Positions 1 through 9,709 are shown, counted from the stretch's first letter. The stretch is 64,000 bases of DNA from Porphyrobacter sp. (GCA_017744315.1 JAGIBN010000005.1:1-64000); one strand, 5' to 3'. Made by a program: numbers and translations. The notes: generated by a model from the sequence alone, not told the origin.

Positions 1-1656
1 ATCCACGACACCTACAGCCGCTGCGTGACGGTGCATGGCACCAACAACGTGCGGGTCGAAAACAACGTGACCTTCAACACCGTGGGCCACTGCTTCTTCC
101 TCGAAGACGCGGTCGAGACCGGCAACCAGTTCGTTCACAACCTCGGCATCATGACCAAGTGCCATCCGACCCTGCCGTGCGAGCCGACCAATCTTACGCT
201 GGCTCACCAGAACACCACGGGCCAGAGCTCCAAGCAGATCCTGATCCCGTCGGACAATACCGTCTCCACGTTCTGGATCACCAATCCGGACAACATCTAC
301 CGAGACAACGTGGCTGCAGGCTCCGACCAGATCGGTTTCTGGATGGCCTTTCCGCAACATCCGACCGGCCAGTTCGAAGGCACCGAGATCAGCAAGAACA
401 CCTGGCCCGGCCGGACGAAGCTTCGGGAGTTCAGCGGCAACACGGCTCACTCAAACTTCGATGGCCTGATGCTTGACCGCGGTCCCGGGCCCGACGGCAA
501 GTTCGGGATCGCCGGCGGCAACCTGACCGCCTACGCCAATCCGGCCGATACCAAGAGCGGCGTGGTGGTGTCGGTGTTCGACAACTTCACCGGCTACAAG
601 AACCGCAACGGCGCCATCTGGGGCCGTGGGGAGATGCACCTCTACACCAACCTGAAGCTTGCCGATAACGCCATCGGCTTCACCCACGCGTCGGGCATTC
701 CCGGTGCCGCGCCCTTCACGTCGCGCGTCGTCGACTCGCTGTTCGTGGGCGAGAGCGAAAACATCGGCAATCCCACAACGCCCGAGGAAGTGGCTTACGG
801 CCGCAGCCTGCCGGCCGCTGCGGCGGACTTCCCGATCCGCGGGTACGAATATTACGACTTCCACCACGAAGTGGAGAACACCACTTTCGTGAACTACGTG
901 CCTAACGACCTTCGCGACGCGGGCGCGCTCTCCTACCTGTTGTTCACCAGCTTCGGCATGAGCACCGACAATTCGGTGAAGGGCCTGAAGTTCGTCAACG
1001 CCCAGCCGGTCAGCTTCCCGCAGATCCAGCGCCGCTGGGCCTCCGATTACGGACGCAGCGCTGCTTACAAGAGCGCGGCGTTCCGCGATCTCGACGGCTC
1101 GGTCAGCGGCACTCCGGGCGCCTACATCGTCATCGACAATGGCATCGCTGCCGATGAAGAAGCCTGCCAAGTCAAGGCGAGCTGGAATGCGGCGATCTGC
1201 AAGGGCGACATCGGCCGGTTCAGCATCGCGGGCAATTTCAGCGGGTTCGAGACAGGTCCGATCACCGATCCGATCATCCTCCAGCGCCATGGCAAGCGGT
1301 TCGAATATGTCGGGGAAACCACGCTCGGCAGTGGCGCCGAGCTGCGGGTCGAGACGGCGCGGGACAAGCTGTCCTTGTCCTTGACCGAAATGGACGACGG
1401 CTCGTCGGTCATCCTCGAATTCCCCGGCTTCAACACCGCCACCGGCGGCGTGGAAAAAACCAGCCTGACCGCTCTGCGCGAGGCCCGTGAGACGTCCTGG
1501 TTCAAGGATGGCGACACGCTGTGGGCCAAGCTCGTGGTCGACAACGCTGCGGGCCTGACGGTTTCCCCCGGCAACAATGCTCCTCCGGGCTTCGCCGCGA
1601 GGGCTTTGCCGGTGGGCGCCATGATCGAGGTTGGAAAGGAAGGCCTCGGCGGCTGA
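1..1656 (+). CDS. Right-handed beta-helix / G8-type exported protein (5' partial)
   Basis: The frame is open from the first base of the window, so the start, any signal peptide and any N-terminal G8 domain lie upstream; about 551 residues are visible. The visible N-terminal part has the Asn/Val/His-rich short repeats of parallel beta-helices (VHGTNNVRVENNVTFNTVGH, then further NN/DN turns to about residue 330). The opening resembles the core of bacterial G8/CEMIP-like proteins, a family linked to polysaccharide binding or cleavage. The last 120 or so residues look like a separate beta-rich C-terminal domain. A GC-rich hairpin follows the stop. Substrate and catalytic activity are not evident; a plain beta-helix surface protein is the main alternative. 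Confidence 0.6.
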   Translation: MHDTYSRCVTVHGTNNVRVENNVTFNTVGHCFFLEDAVETGNQFVHNLGIMTKCHPTLPCEPTNLTLAHQNTTGQSSKQILIPSDNTVSTFWITNPDNIYRDNVAAGSDQIGFWMAFPQHPTGQFEGTEISKNTWPGRTKLREFSGNTAHSNFDGLMLDRGPGPDGKFGIAGGNLTAYANPADTKSGVVVSVFDNFTGYKNRNGAIWGRGEMHLYTNLKLADNAIGFTHASGIPGAAPFTSRVVDSLFVGESENIGNPTTPEEVAYGRSLPAAAADFPIRGYEYYDFHHEVENTTFVNYVPNDLRDAGALSYLLFTSFGMSTDNSVKGLKFVNAQPVSFPQIQRRWASDYGRSAAYKSAAFRDLDGSVSGTPGAYIVIDNGIAADEEACQVKASWNAAICKGDIGRFSIAGNFSGFETGPITDPIILQRHGKRFEYVGETTLGSGAELRVETARDKLSLSLTEMDDGSSVILEFPGFNTATGGVEKTSLTALREARETSWFKDGDTLWAKLVVDNAAGLTVSPGNNAPPGFAARALPVGAMIEVGKEGLGG

Positions 1657-1695
1657 CGGAACACGACCCCCCTGCACAAGCAGGGGGTGCTCCGT
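1657..1695 (+). terminator. GC-rich hairpin after the beta-helix gene
   Basis: The arms CCCCCTGC (about 1669-1676) and GCAGGGGG (about 1679-1686) enclose a short loop, and the outer bases GGAACAC / GTGCTCC extend the stem with mismatches. It begins directly after the stop codon. There is no clear T-run, so it could be a terminator or only a 3'-end stabilising hairpin. Confidence 0.45.
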
Positions 1696-1724
1696 CGGCT
1701 AGGGGCCTTGTCCTGGGGGGCAGA

Positions 1725-2648
1725 ATGCGGCGGGCGATCGTCAAACTTCATCGTTGGACCGGAATAGCTCTGCTCGCGTATGTGGCGATGATCTGTCTAA
1801 CGGGCAGCGTCCTCGTCTACAGACCGGAACTGTATCGGCATTTCGAGCCGCAGCCGGTCGTGGTTGCCCCCGGTCCCAGGCTGCTCTCAGATCAAGAGCT
1901 TTTGGAAAGCGCTCGGCGCGCGTTCCCTGCAGAAGTGGCGGTAAAGGTCTGGCGGGGCCAGCAGCCAAACCATGCAGTCGAAGTCGATCTGGAGAAAGAC
2001 GGCCAGACCAGAAACTACCTGTTCGATCCGTACTCCGGCCGCCCTGTCGGGCCGACCCTTCCGCTCGGCTTTCGCGTGACGAGCACGCTGTTGAAGCTGC
2101 ATACCGAGCTTGTCGGCGGCGACACGGGACGTCTCGCGAATGGCGCTCTCGCCCTGTCGTTCGTTTTCCTGTCCCTCACGGGCGCCTTGGCCTGGCGACC
2201 TCGAAAACGCCGTGCGGCGACAAGCAAATCACCCAAGCGGGGCTTTGCTAATCTCCGCCATTTGCACATGACCTTTGGAATTTGGGTCGCGGCGTTCGTG
2301 CTGATGTGGGGCGTTACGGGAATCCACCTGGTTTTTCCCGCCATAATGGAGAGCCTGGTCGAGTACTTCGAGCCGTTCGATGAGATGAATCCCGTAGAGA
2401 GGACGGGCGACAAGATCTCTTACTGGCTCGCCTATCTCCACTTCGGCCGCTTCGGAAACCGCATACCGGGATGTGGCGATGGCCTGTGCGGCGAGAGCTT
2501 CAAGGCCCTTTGGAGCTTGGTCGGGGTCGTGTCCGCCTGCTTAGCTGGAACGGGCTTCATAATGTGGTGGCGCGGACGCATAGCGCTCGCTCGCGTCAGC
2601 CGGTTGCAGCCCGGCGCCGCGCCTGAAACCCTATCTTATCAAAAGTGA
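1725..2648 (+). CDS. PepSY-associated TM helix protein
   Basis: A 307-residue inner-membrane protein of the PepSY_TM family (iron-regulated membrane protein or reductase type). The ATG at 1725 is preceded by a G-rich Shine-Dalgarno (GGGGGGCAG) and opens with MRRAIVKLHRWTGIALLAYV, the usual family start with a conserved His-Arg-Trp before helix 1. Four hydrophobic segments are visible (about residues 12-33, 140-158, 182-208 and 268-288). The periplasmic section between the first two contains the PepSY-like fold with DPYSGRPVG. Members often accompany siderophore or TonB uptake or act as heme-binding membrane reductases; which applies here is not shown. It lies 68 bp after the beta-helix gene, separated by a hairpin. 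Confidence 0.78.
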   Translation: MRRAIVKLHRWTGIALLAYVAMICLTGSVLVYRPELYRHFEPQPVVVAPGPRLLSDQELLESARRAFPAEVAVKVWRGQQPNHAVEVDLEKDGQTRNYLFDPYSGRPVGPTLPLGFRVTSTLLKLHTELVGGDTGRLANGALALSFVFLSLTGALAWRPRKRRAATSKSPKRGFANLRHLHMTFGIWVAAFVLMWGVTGIHLVFPAIMESLVEYFEPFDEMNPVERTGDKISYWLAYLHFGRFGNRIPGCGDGLCGESFKALWSLVGVVSACLAGTGFIMWWRGRIALARVSRLQPGAAPETLSYQK

Positions 2649-3016
2649 AATTGGGAACCGGGCTGCGTATCGACGCATTCCGGGCTTTGGCGCGTCGTCG
2701 ATGTAGTTCGGCCGGCGCGTCTTTGCGTTTCGAGCCTTGATCAACTTTCCCCATCGAGCGCCTCCGGTCTCAGGCTTTTCAAAAGGTCGAGCTTCCGCCG
2801 CGTTCAGCAGCCTCTGGCGTTTCAACAGCCAGTTGCCAGCACAGATGGCGGGTAGATGGGCTCATGACATTGAAGGGCGGATTGGGGATGGGGTCGGTTC
2901 AGATTGGCGGTCGCTCATGGCGATCGAGGCAGAAGGCTTCGGCTTTTCACGGGCCCGGTAATTGCCGGCCCCGGATTCACCGCTAGACCTGCCATATCTC
3001 AATTCAGGACGGAATC
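2649..3016. other. Intergenic region, no gene seen
   Basis: 368 bp between the PepSY gene and the sensor-kinase operon. Short open frames exist but have no convincing start signal or recognisable product. A small GC hairpin (GGGCCCGG...CCGGCCCC) lies near 2949-2975, and AGGACGG near 3006 is the likely ribosome binding site of the next gene. The operon promoter should be here, but I cannot place it. Confidence 0.5.
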
Positions 3017-6000
3017 ATGCCGAGCTCTTCTGCCCGCAATTCTACCAATTCCCGTGCAAGCCTATCCGTAGGACTGGCGCTTGCGCTGGCCATCCTGTTC
3101 TTCGTGGCGAGCAGCGCGATCACCGCGCGCAACGTCAACTTGCTGCGCGACGGCGCCGCGAGGGTCCAGCATACTCACACGGTCATCACATCGTTGGATG
3201 ATCTGATATCGAGCCTGCAGGACGCCGAGACCGGACAGCGCGGCTACCTCCTGACCGGACGCGAAGACTATCTCCTGCCTTACAACGAGGCGCTGGCGCG
3301 GGTGTCCACCCAGTTGGATCGTATCGGCGACCTCATCAGCGACAATCCCAGCCAGCAGCGCCGTCTCGCCCTCCTGCGCGGCCGAACGCAAGCGAAGCTC
3401 GCTGAACTGGAGGAGACCATCGTCGCGCGGCGCCAGTCGGGCTTCGACGCCGCCGTTACGCTTGTCTCGACCGATCGCGGCAAAGCCGAAATGGATGCCA
3501 TTCGTGCTCAGCTTGACGAGATGCAGCAGGAAGAGACGCGGCTCCGGCTGCTGCGTATCGATGAAATGGAGAGTGCCTACCGATCGGCATGGCTGACGGG
3601 CATACTCGCTGGAATTCTCGGCATCGGGCTGACCTTGGCGATCGGCTACCTCGTGCGCCGAAGCTCTGCCGCGCGGGAACTCCAGCGGTGGCAGCAGACC
3701 GGCCAGGCCGAACTGGCGGCCGCTATGCTCGGAGAGCAGGAAGCTATCCAGCTCGGCGAGAGTGTCCTGCAGACGCTCTCCGATTATCTCGACGCCCAGG
3801 CAGGCGCCGTATTTGCCCGCGAGAACGGGAAGTACAAGCGCATTGCGCTAAGAGGCGTCCCTCTCGACGCCCAGATCGTCGAGCAATTCTCGCCGGGGGA
3901 AGGGCTCCTGGGGCAGGCAGCGGCAGACCGTGGCGTCGTGCAGCTGACCGACATTCCCGAAGGCTATCTGACCATCGGCTCTGCCCTTGGCCGTGACAAG
4001 CCGCGGCATCTGGTCATCTTCCCCGCCATCGCCGACGACTTCGTGCAAGGCGTAGTCGAGCTCGGCTTCCTCCACGAGCCCGATGCTCGTGTGCTGGCGT
4101 TCCTGGAGCAGGCCTCGTCCTCGATCGGTACGGCGCTCCGCTCCGCGCGCTTTCGTTCGGATCTCCAGAAGCTGCTGGAGGAGACGCAGCGGCAGTCCGA
4201 AGAGCTCCAGACGCAGAGCGAGGAGCTCCGGGTCTCGAACGAGGAACTGGAAGAGCAAGGGCGCGCGCTCAAGGAATCCCAGGCGCGCCTCGAGCAACAA
4301 CAGGTCGAGCTGGAGCAGACCAATTCCCAGCTCGAGGAACAGGCGCAGCAGCTGGAGAACCAGCGAGACGATCTCGTCCGCTCGAACGCCGCCGTCGAAC
4401 TCAAGGCGCGGGAGGTGGAGCAGGCGAGCCGCTACAAGTCCGATTTCCTCGCGAACATGTCCCACGAACTGCGCACGCCGCTCAATTCGTTGCTCATCCT
4501 TTCGAAACTGCTGGGCGATAACTCGACGGGCAATCTTAACGAGGAGCAGGTCAAGTACGCCCAGACGATCCATTCGTCGGGCAACGACCTGCTGTCGCTG
4601 ATCAACGATATTCTCGATCTTTCGAAGATCGAGGCCGGGCACATCGAGGTCAATCCGGAAACCGTGGCACTTGAGCGGCTGGCGACGGACATGCGGCGTT
4701 TGTTCGACCCGGTCGCTGCCGATGGCCAACTGACCTTCGCAGTCAGCATCGCCGAGACTTGCCCAGCGACCATCGACACCGATCGCCAACGTCTTGAGCA
4801 GATACTCAAGAACCTGCTCTCCAACGCCTTCAAGTTCACCGAGACCGGGGGGGTCAAACTGGAAATTGACTGCGATGGAGCCGACGGGCTCTCGCTCGCG
4901 GTTTCCGACACGGGCATCGGCATTCCCGCGGACCAGCAACGGGAGATATTCGAGGCTTTCCGCCAGGCCGACGGAACGATCAGCCGCAAGTACGGTGGCA
5001 CCGGACTGGGCTTGGCCATATCGAGGGAACTTGCGCGACTACTCGGCGGCAGCATCGAGTTGGTCAGTACTTCCGATCAGGGAAGCCGGTTTACGCTGTC
5101 AATCCCGCGGGCGTTCGACCCAGCCGGGGCAGTCCCGCAGATCGAAGCGCGTGTTCCGCCGAGCGCGACGCTCGCGCCACCGCCAGCCGAGCCGGCGCAG
5201 CCGCCGAGACCGCTGTTCCGGCGCCTGGACGACGACCGCGAGAAGCTGACCAGCGATCGCCGCATCCTGCTCGTGGTAGAGGATGACAGCAGTTTTGCCG
5301 CGATCGTCCGGGACCTGGCCCATGAAATGAGCTTCCAGTGCCTGGTGGCCGGTACCGCCGAAGAAGCGCTGGAGCTTGCGCGGCAGTTCAATCCCAACGC
5401 CGTTGTGCTGGACGTTGGCCTGCCCGATCAATCCGGCCTCGCCGTGCTTGACCGGCTCAAGCGCGACGTGAGCACGCGTCACATCCCCGTGCACGTGATC
5501 TCGGCAAGCGATCATGCGCAGACGGCGCTTTCGCTCGGGGCGATCGGCTACGTGGTGAAGCCGGTGAACCGGGAGAAGCTCTCTGCCGTGTTGGAGGCGC
5601 TCGCGTCGAAACTGGCACGAAACGCGAGGCGAATTCTGATCGTTGAGGACGACGCGGTGCAGCGCGATGCCGTGGCGCAGCTTCTCGCGAGCGAGGACGT
5701 CGAGACAGTCGGGGTCGGCACGGCGAGCGAGTGCCTGGAGCGGCTGCGAAACGAGACTTTCGATTGCCTGGTGCTGGACCTGACTTTGCCCGATGCCTCG
5801 GGCTTCAGCTTGCTCGAGCAATTGCGCGAAGACGCTGATCTCAGCTTCCCGCCGGTGATCGTCTATACCGGGCACGACCTCTCAAGTGACGAGGAGCAGC
5901 GCCTTCGTCGCTATTCCGATTCCATCATCATCAAGGGCGCCCGCTCCCCGGAGCGGTTGCTGGATGAGGTATCGCTCTTCCTGCACCAAGTCGTGACCGA

Positions 6001-6445
6001 CCTGCCGCCCGAACAGCAGAAGATGATCCAGCAAGCGCGCAATCGCGACGCGATCCTGGAAGGGCGGCGCATCCTCATCGTCGAGGACGACGTGCGAAAT
6101 GTCTACTCGCTCACCAATATCCTGGAACCACGCGGGGCGAGCATCGCTATTGCACGAAACGGGCGCGAGGCAATCGAAGCGCTTGATAAGGCAGCAGAGA
6201 ACCACGGACAGGGAATAGACCTCGTGCTGATGGATGTGATGATGCCCGTGATGGACGGCCTGACCGCCACGCGCGAAATCCGGCAGGATGGGCGCTGGAA
6301 GAAGCTGCCGATCATCATGCTGACGGCTAAGGCCATGCCCGATGACCAGCAACGCTGCATCGAAGCCGGCGCGAGCGATTACATGGCCAAGCCGCTCGAT
6401 GTGGACAGGCTGCTGTCGCTCGTGCGGGTATGGATGCCCCGGTAG
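3017..6445 (+). CDS. CHASE3-GAF hybrid sensor histidine kinase with three receiver domains
   Basis: 1142 residues. Order: TM helix (about 16-38), periplasmic CHASE3 domain (about 40-185), TM helix (about 192-215), GAF (about 235-375), a long Gln/Glu coiled coil (about 385-475), HisKA with phospho-acceptor His483 in NMSHELRTPLNS, HATPase_c with the N box and G boxes (DTGIGIP, GGTGLGLAIS), then three receiver domains with predicted phospho-Asp at 799, 921 and 1073. It is a membrane sensor whose phosphate may pass along internal or downstream receivers. It is the first gene of a tight operon with CheR, CheB and a receiver-kinase. Ligand unknown. The coiled coil is rich in repeated SEEL/NEEL heptads, reminiscent of methyl-accepting regions but not proof of methylation. 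Confidence 0.92.
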   Translation: MPSSSARNSTNSRASLSVGLALALAILFFVASSAITARNVNLLRDGAARVQHTHTVITSLDDLISSLQDAETGQRGYLLTGREDYLLPYNEALARVSTQLDRIGDLISDNPSQQRRLALLRGRTQAKLAELEETIVARRQSGFDAAVTLVSTDRGKAEMDAIRAQLDEMQQEETRLRLLRIDEMESAYRSAWLTGILAGILGIGLTLAIGYLVRRSSAARELQRWQQTGQAELAAAMLGEQEAIQLGESVLQTLSDYLDAQAGAVFARENGKYKRIALRGVPLDAQIVEQFSPGEGLLGQAAADRGVVQLTDIPEGYLTIGSALGRDKPRHLVIFPAIADDFVQGVVELGFLHEPDARVLAFLEQASSSIGTALRSARFRSDLQKLLEETQRQSEELQTQSEELRVSNEELEEQGRALKESQARLEQQQVELEQTNSQLEEQAQQLENQRDDLVRSNAAVELKAREVEQASRYKSDFLANMSHELRTPLNSLLILSKLLGDNSTGNLNEEQVKYAQTIHSSGNDLLSLINDILDLSKIEAGHIEVNPETVALERLATDMRRLFDPVAADGQLTFAVSIAETCPATIDTDRQRLEQILKNLLSNAFKFTETGGVKLEIDCDGADGLSLAVSDTGIGIPADQQREIFEAFRQADGTISRKYGGTGLGLAISRELARLLGGSIELVSTSDQGSRFTLSIPRAFDPAGAVPQIEARVPPSATLAPPPAEPAQPPRPLFRRLDDDREKLTSDRRILLVVEDDSSFAAIVRDLAHEMSFQCLVAGTAEEALELARQFNPNAVVLDVGLPDQSGLAVLDRLKRDVSTRHIPVHVISASDHAQTALSLGAIGYVVKPVNREKLSAVLEALASKLARNARRILIVEDDAVQRDAVAQLLASEDVETVGVGTASECLERLRNETFDCLVLDLTLPDASGFSLLEQLREDADLSFPPVIVYTGHDLSSDEEQRLRRYSDSIIIKGARSPERLLDEVSLFLHQVVTDLPPEQQKMIQQARNRDAILEGRRILIVEDDVRNVYSLTNILEPRGASIAIARNGREAIEALDKAAENHGQGIDLVLMDVMMPVMDGLTATREIRQDGRWKKLPIIMLTAKAMPDDQQRCIEAGASDYMAKPLDVDRLLSLVRVWMPR

Positions 6446-6456
6446 CTGGCCATCCC

Positions 6457-7281
6457 ATGTCTGACGCTATCGAGGATATCGAGATGCGCCTTCTGCTCGA
6501 GGCGCTGTACCAACGCTACCACTACGACTTTCGCCACTACGCCCAGGCCTCGGTGCGCAGGCGCTTGCGGCAGGCGAAGAAGCAGCTGGGCTTCGATACC
6601 TTTTCGGCCATGCAGGAGGCGCTCCTGCATGATGAGACGATGCTGTCGCGCATGCTTGGCTATCTGACGGTGCAGGTGAGCGACATGTTTCGCGATCCGT
6701 CGTTCTTCCTCGCCATGCGGGAGAAGGTGATCCCTCACCTGCGGACCTACCCCTCGTTGAAGGTCTGGATCGCCGGCTGCAGCGGTGGGGAAGAGCTCAA
6801 TTCCTACGCCATACTGTTTCGCGAGGAGGGGCTGGAGGATCGCACGATCTTCTATGCGACGGACATCAACCCGGACGCGCTCGAAACCGCAGCCCGCGGG
6901 ATCTACTCGCTCGATCGCATAGCTGGCTTCACCGAGAACCATCGCGCCGCCGGCGGAAAATCCTCGCTCTCGGACTACTATTCGACCGGCTACGGAGGGG
7001 CGGTGTTCGACAAGACCTTGCGCGAGCGTGTGGTCTTTTCCGATCACAGTCTCGTCACCGATGCGGTGTTTGCAGAGATGCACCTGATTTCCTGCCGCAA
7101 CGTGCTCATCTATTTCGACAGGGCGCTTCAGGACCGTGCGGTGGGGCTGTTTCGCGACTCTTTGGTGCGCAATGGCTTCCTGGGGCTTGGTGCAAAGGAG
7201 AGCATCCGGTTCTCCGAGCACGCGCGCTCATTCACCGACTTCGCTCGGACCGAGAAGATCTACCAGAGGCGGGACCTATGA
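6457..7281 (+). CDS. cheR: CheR-type protein-glutamate methyltransferase
   Basis: About 274 residues from ATG 6457 (MSDAIEDIEMRLL). An in-frame ATG at 6430 overlaps the kinase gene by 16 bp and would add nine residues; neither start has a strong Shine-Dalgarno. The protein has the small helical CheR N-domain (about 1-70) and a Rossmann methyltransferase domain. Its SAM loop reads IAGCSGGEELNSYAI, keeping the GEE of CheR although the usual following Pro is Leu, and CRNVLIYFD near the C-terminus is the CheR signature. It should transfer methyl groups from SAM to Glu side chains of a sensory protein. No MCP, CheA or CheW gene is in the window, so the substrate is unknown. Confidence 0.9.
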   Translation: MSDAIEDIEMRLLLEALYQRYHYDFRHYAQASVRRRLRQAKKQLGFDTFSAMQEALLHDETMLSRMLGYLTVQVSDMFRDPSFFLAMREKVIPHLRTYPSLKVWIAGCSGGEELNSYAILFREEGLEDRTIFYATDINPDALETAARGIYSLDRIAGFTENHRAAGGKSSLSDYYSTGYGGAVFDKTLRERVVFSDHSLVTDAVFAEMHLISCRNVLIYFDRALQDRAVGLFRDSLVRNGFLGLGAKESIRFSEHARSFTDFARTEKIYQRRDL

Positions 7282-7856
7282 GCGAAGACCTTGGTCGAGC
7301 CGTGGTCATCGGCGCGTCGGCGGGCGCGATCGAGGCGCTTTCGGTCATTCTTCCCGCCCTTCCTGCGGACTTCCCTGCGCCGGTCCTTATCGTTGTCCAC
7401 ATCCCTGCGGACCGCGGCAATTTCCTCAGCCCGCTCTTCGCCGCGAAGTGCCAGGTTTCGGTCCGTGAGGCGGAAGACAAGGAACGGGCCGAGCCGGGCA
7501 CAGTGTATTTCGCGCCGTCGGACTATCACCTTCTGGTGGAGACAGATGGCACGCTGGCGTTGTCGGGCGACGAGCCGGTCCAGCATTCCCGCCCCTCGAT
7601 CGACGTGCTGTTCGAAAGCGCTGCCGACGCTTACGGCGCCGGGCTCATCGGCGTGGTGCTCACCGGCGCGAACGAGGATGGTTCCGCGGGCGCGCATAGC
7701 ATCGCGGTGGCCGATGGCACCCTGGTCGTCGAAGATCCGTCGCGAGCCTACGCCGACACGATGCCGCGAGCGGCCATTCGCAAATGCCCCGGCGCCCACG
7801 TCATGCCCCTCGATGCCATAGCGCCGTTTCTCATAAGCGAGCTTGTAAGAAGATGA
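7278..7856 (+). CDS. cheB: CheB-type methylesterase, catalytic domain only
   Basis: 192 residues, starting inside the cheR stop (ATGA overlap), which implies translational coupling. Only the CheB esterase domain is present; the usual N-terminal receiver domain is absent. The catalytic triad is visible: Ser14 in GASAGAIEA, His41 in VVHIPAD and Asp134 in TGANEDGS. It should remove methyl groups from (or deamidate) glutamyl residues modified by the neighbouring CheR. Without its own receiver, control may come from one of the receiver domains in the adjacent kinases. It is coupled by a second ATGA overlap to the next gene. Confidence 0.92.
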   Translation: MSEDLGRAVVIGASAGAIEALSVILPALPADFPAPVLIVVHIPADRGNFLSPLFAAKCQVSVREAEDKERAEPGTVYFAPSDYHLLVETDGTLALSGDEPVQHSRPSIDVLFESAADAYGAGLIGVVLTGANEDGSAGAHSIAVADGTLVVEDPSRAYADTMPRAAIRKCPGAHVMPLDAIAPFLISELVRR

Positions 7857-9025
7857 GTAAGATGCCCCCCATTCACTTCCTGCTGGTCGATGACCTCGAG
7901 GAAAACTTGCTTTCGCTTGAAGCGGTGCTCAAGGGTGAGGAAGTTGTCCTTCTAAAGGCTCGCTCGGGCGATGAGGCCCTGGAACTGCTTCTCCGCCACG
8001 ATGTCGCGCTCGCCCTGCTCGACGTTCACATGCCGAACATGGACGGGTTTGAGCTGGCAGAGTTCATGCGCGGGAATGAGCGCACGCGGCATATCCCCAT
8101 CATCTTCGTGACGGCGGGAACGGCCGACGCACAACGCCGCTTTCGCGGTTACGAGGCGGGGGCCGTCGACTTCATCCAAAAGCCCATCGAACCAGATGTC
8201 TTGCGCAGCAAGGCCAAAGTCTTCTTCGACCTCCACCGACAGCGGCAGGTCGTCGCAGCGCAGCGCGACAAACTGGAAACAGCCTCCCAAGGCCTGTTGG
8301 CCGCCGACCGGCGGAAGAATGAGTTTCTGGCCGTGCTCGCTCACGAGCTGCGCAATCCGGTGGCCTCGCTTCACGGTGGCCTGACCTTGCTCGAACGTCA
8401 CGAAGGGACCGACAGGACCGTTGGAATTCGAGAGGAGATGCGCCGGCGGGTGCATCATCTGGAGCGCCTGGTCGAAGACCTGCTGGACATTTCGCGGATC
8501 ACCGAGGGGAAGATCTCCCTTCAAAAGGATCGGATCGAACTCCGCACCGTCTTGGAGCACGCGATGGCGCTGAACCGCGAGCAGCTTAACGCCAGTGGCC
8601 ACGACTTTTCCTTCGACTTGCCGGATGGTCCAGTTTGGCTGGAGGCTGATCTGGTGCGGATGACACAGGTGGTGTCGAACCTGCTCAGCAACGCCGTGAA
8701 GTACACGCCCCCTGGCGGATCAATAGCACTGAGGGCGAGATGTGAAGACGACTGGGCCGAGATAGCCGTCGAGGACAACGGCCTTGGAATTCCGGCGGAC
8801 CAGCAGGAGCAAATCTTCGAGATATTTGGGCAGATCGAAGCTCATCGCCAGCAGTCTGAGGGTGGCTTGGGCATAGGCCTCTCGCTTGTCAGGCAGATCG
8901 TGCAATTGCACGGGGGAAGTATCTCGGTCGCAAGCGCCGGCGAAGGGCAGGGAAGCACGTTCACCGTTCGCGTCCCCGCGGTTTGCGAGGAAGCACTGAG
9001 TACGTCTGCGGAGGCGGCTCGATAG
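7853..9025 (+). CDS. Receiver-histidine kinase (REC-HisKA-HATPase)
   Basis: 390 residues from the ATG at 7853, which overlaps the cheB stop by 4 bp. An N-terminal receiver domain (about 5-125; phospho-Asp57 in LLDVHMPNMDG, Lys in FIQKPIEP) is followed by a short coiled coil, HisKA with His164 in LAHELRNPVAS, and HATPase_c (DNGLGIP, GGLGIGLSLV). There is no TM segment, so it is cytoplasmic. It probably receives phosphate from the large kinase through its receiver and passes it to an unlinked regulator. No DNA-binding output is encoded in the operon. Confidence 0.9.
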   Translation: MSKMPPIHFLLVDDLEENLLSLEAVLKGEEVVLLKARSGDEALELLLRHDVALALLDVHMPNMDGFELAEFMRGNERTRHIPIIFVTAGTADAQRRFRGYEAGAVDFIQKPIEPDVLRSKAKVFFDLHRQRQVVAAQRDKLETASQGLLAADRRKNEFLAVLAHELRNPVASLHGGLTLLERHEGTDRTVGIREEMRRRVHHLERLVEDLLDISRITEGKISLQKDRIELRTVLEHAMALNREQLNASGHDFSFDLPDGPVWLEADLVRMTQVVSNLLSNAVKYTPPGGSIALRARCEDDWAEIAVEDNGLGIPADQQEQIFEIFGQIEAHRQQSEGGLGIGLSLVRQIVQLHGGSISVASAGEGQGSTFTVRVPAVCEEALSTSAEAAR

Positions 9026-9080
9026 CGAGGCGCAATTGTTCTCGGACGGAACAGCTTGATTGCAAACCCGTTGTGGCTGG

Positions 9081-9632
9081 ATGCGAACCAGACACCAAGT
9101 TCTCGCCGGTGTGGCGATTGCCGCGACGGGGGCAGCCCTCTTCACGACTACGCGCACGATCGGGCGCCATCCTCGCGGTAACGCCAAGGTGCCCGAGCCC
9201 GCCAAACCAGTCGACCTGCAGCGCTATCTTGGGTTGTGGTACGAGATCGCCCGCTACGATCAGCGTTTTGAGCGCGGCTGCATTTCAGCGACTGCCGAAT
9301 ATACACTCCGCGACGATGGCCGCATTTCTGTCGTCAACATCGGTCGTAAGCGCGACGGGACCTCCAAGACCGCTCATGGTGTCGCGAAAGTCGTCGACAC
9401 TTCGACGAACGCCAAGCTCAAGGTACGCTTCTTCGGGCCGTTCGGGGGAGATTACTGGGTACTCGACCACGCCGACGACTATGGCTGGTCGATTGTGGGT
9501 GAGCCCTCGGGTCGCTATCTCTGGATTCTCGCGCGAGACCCGAATTTGGACTCGGCCCAGGTCAAAGAGCTTACGAAACGCGCGGCCGGACTGGGCTACG
9601 ACACGTCCATGCTCTTCTTCGACAAGCACTGA
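9081..9632 (+). CDS. Lipocalin family protein (Blc-like)
   Basis: 183 residues. ATG 9081 gives MRTRHQVLAGVAIAATGAAL, a basic start and hydrophobic stretch acting as a signal peptide or membrane anchor. There is no lipobox cysteine, so it differs from the Blc lipoprotein. The lipocalin body has the first-strand motif GLWYEIARYDQRFERGC (about 50-66), the YWVLDHADDYGWSIVG strand pair and the C-terminal SGRYLWILARDP. The family binds lipids or other hydrophobic ligands in the envelope and is often induced by envelope stress. It follows the kinase gene by about 55 bp in the same direction. Confidence 0.88.
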   Translation: MRTRHQVLAGVAIAATGAALFTTTRTIGRHPRGNAKVPEPAKPVDLQRYLGLWYEIARYDQRFERGCISATAEYTLRDDGRISVVNIGRKRDGTSKTAHGVAKVVDTSTNAKLKVRFFGPFGGDYWVLDHADDYGWSIVGEPSGRYLWILARDPNLDSAQVKELTKRAAGLGYDTSMLFFDKH

Positions 9633-9709
9633 GGGGAAAGGCGCTCGGCGCTACCGATCGGGCTGCCCTAGAAACGTGCAGCCTGGTTGATTGAGGGAAG
9701 CAAAGCTTC

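Noticed and set aside
2737..2961. Small open frames before the sensor kinase
   Set aside because: No start signal, no recognisable protein features; more likely promoter and leader DNA.
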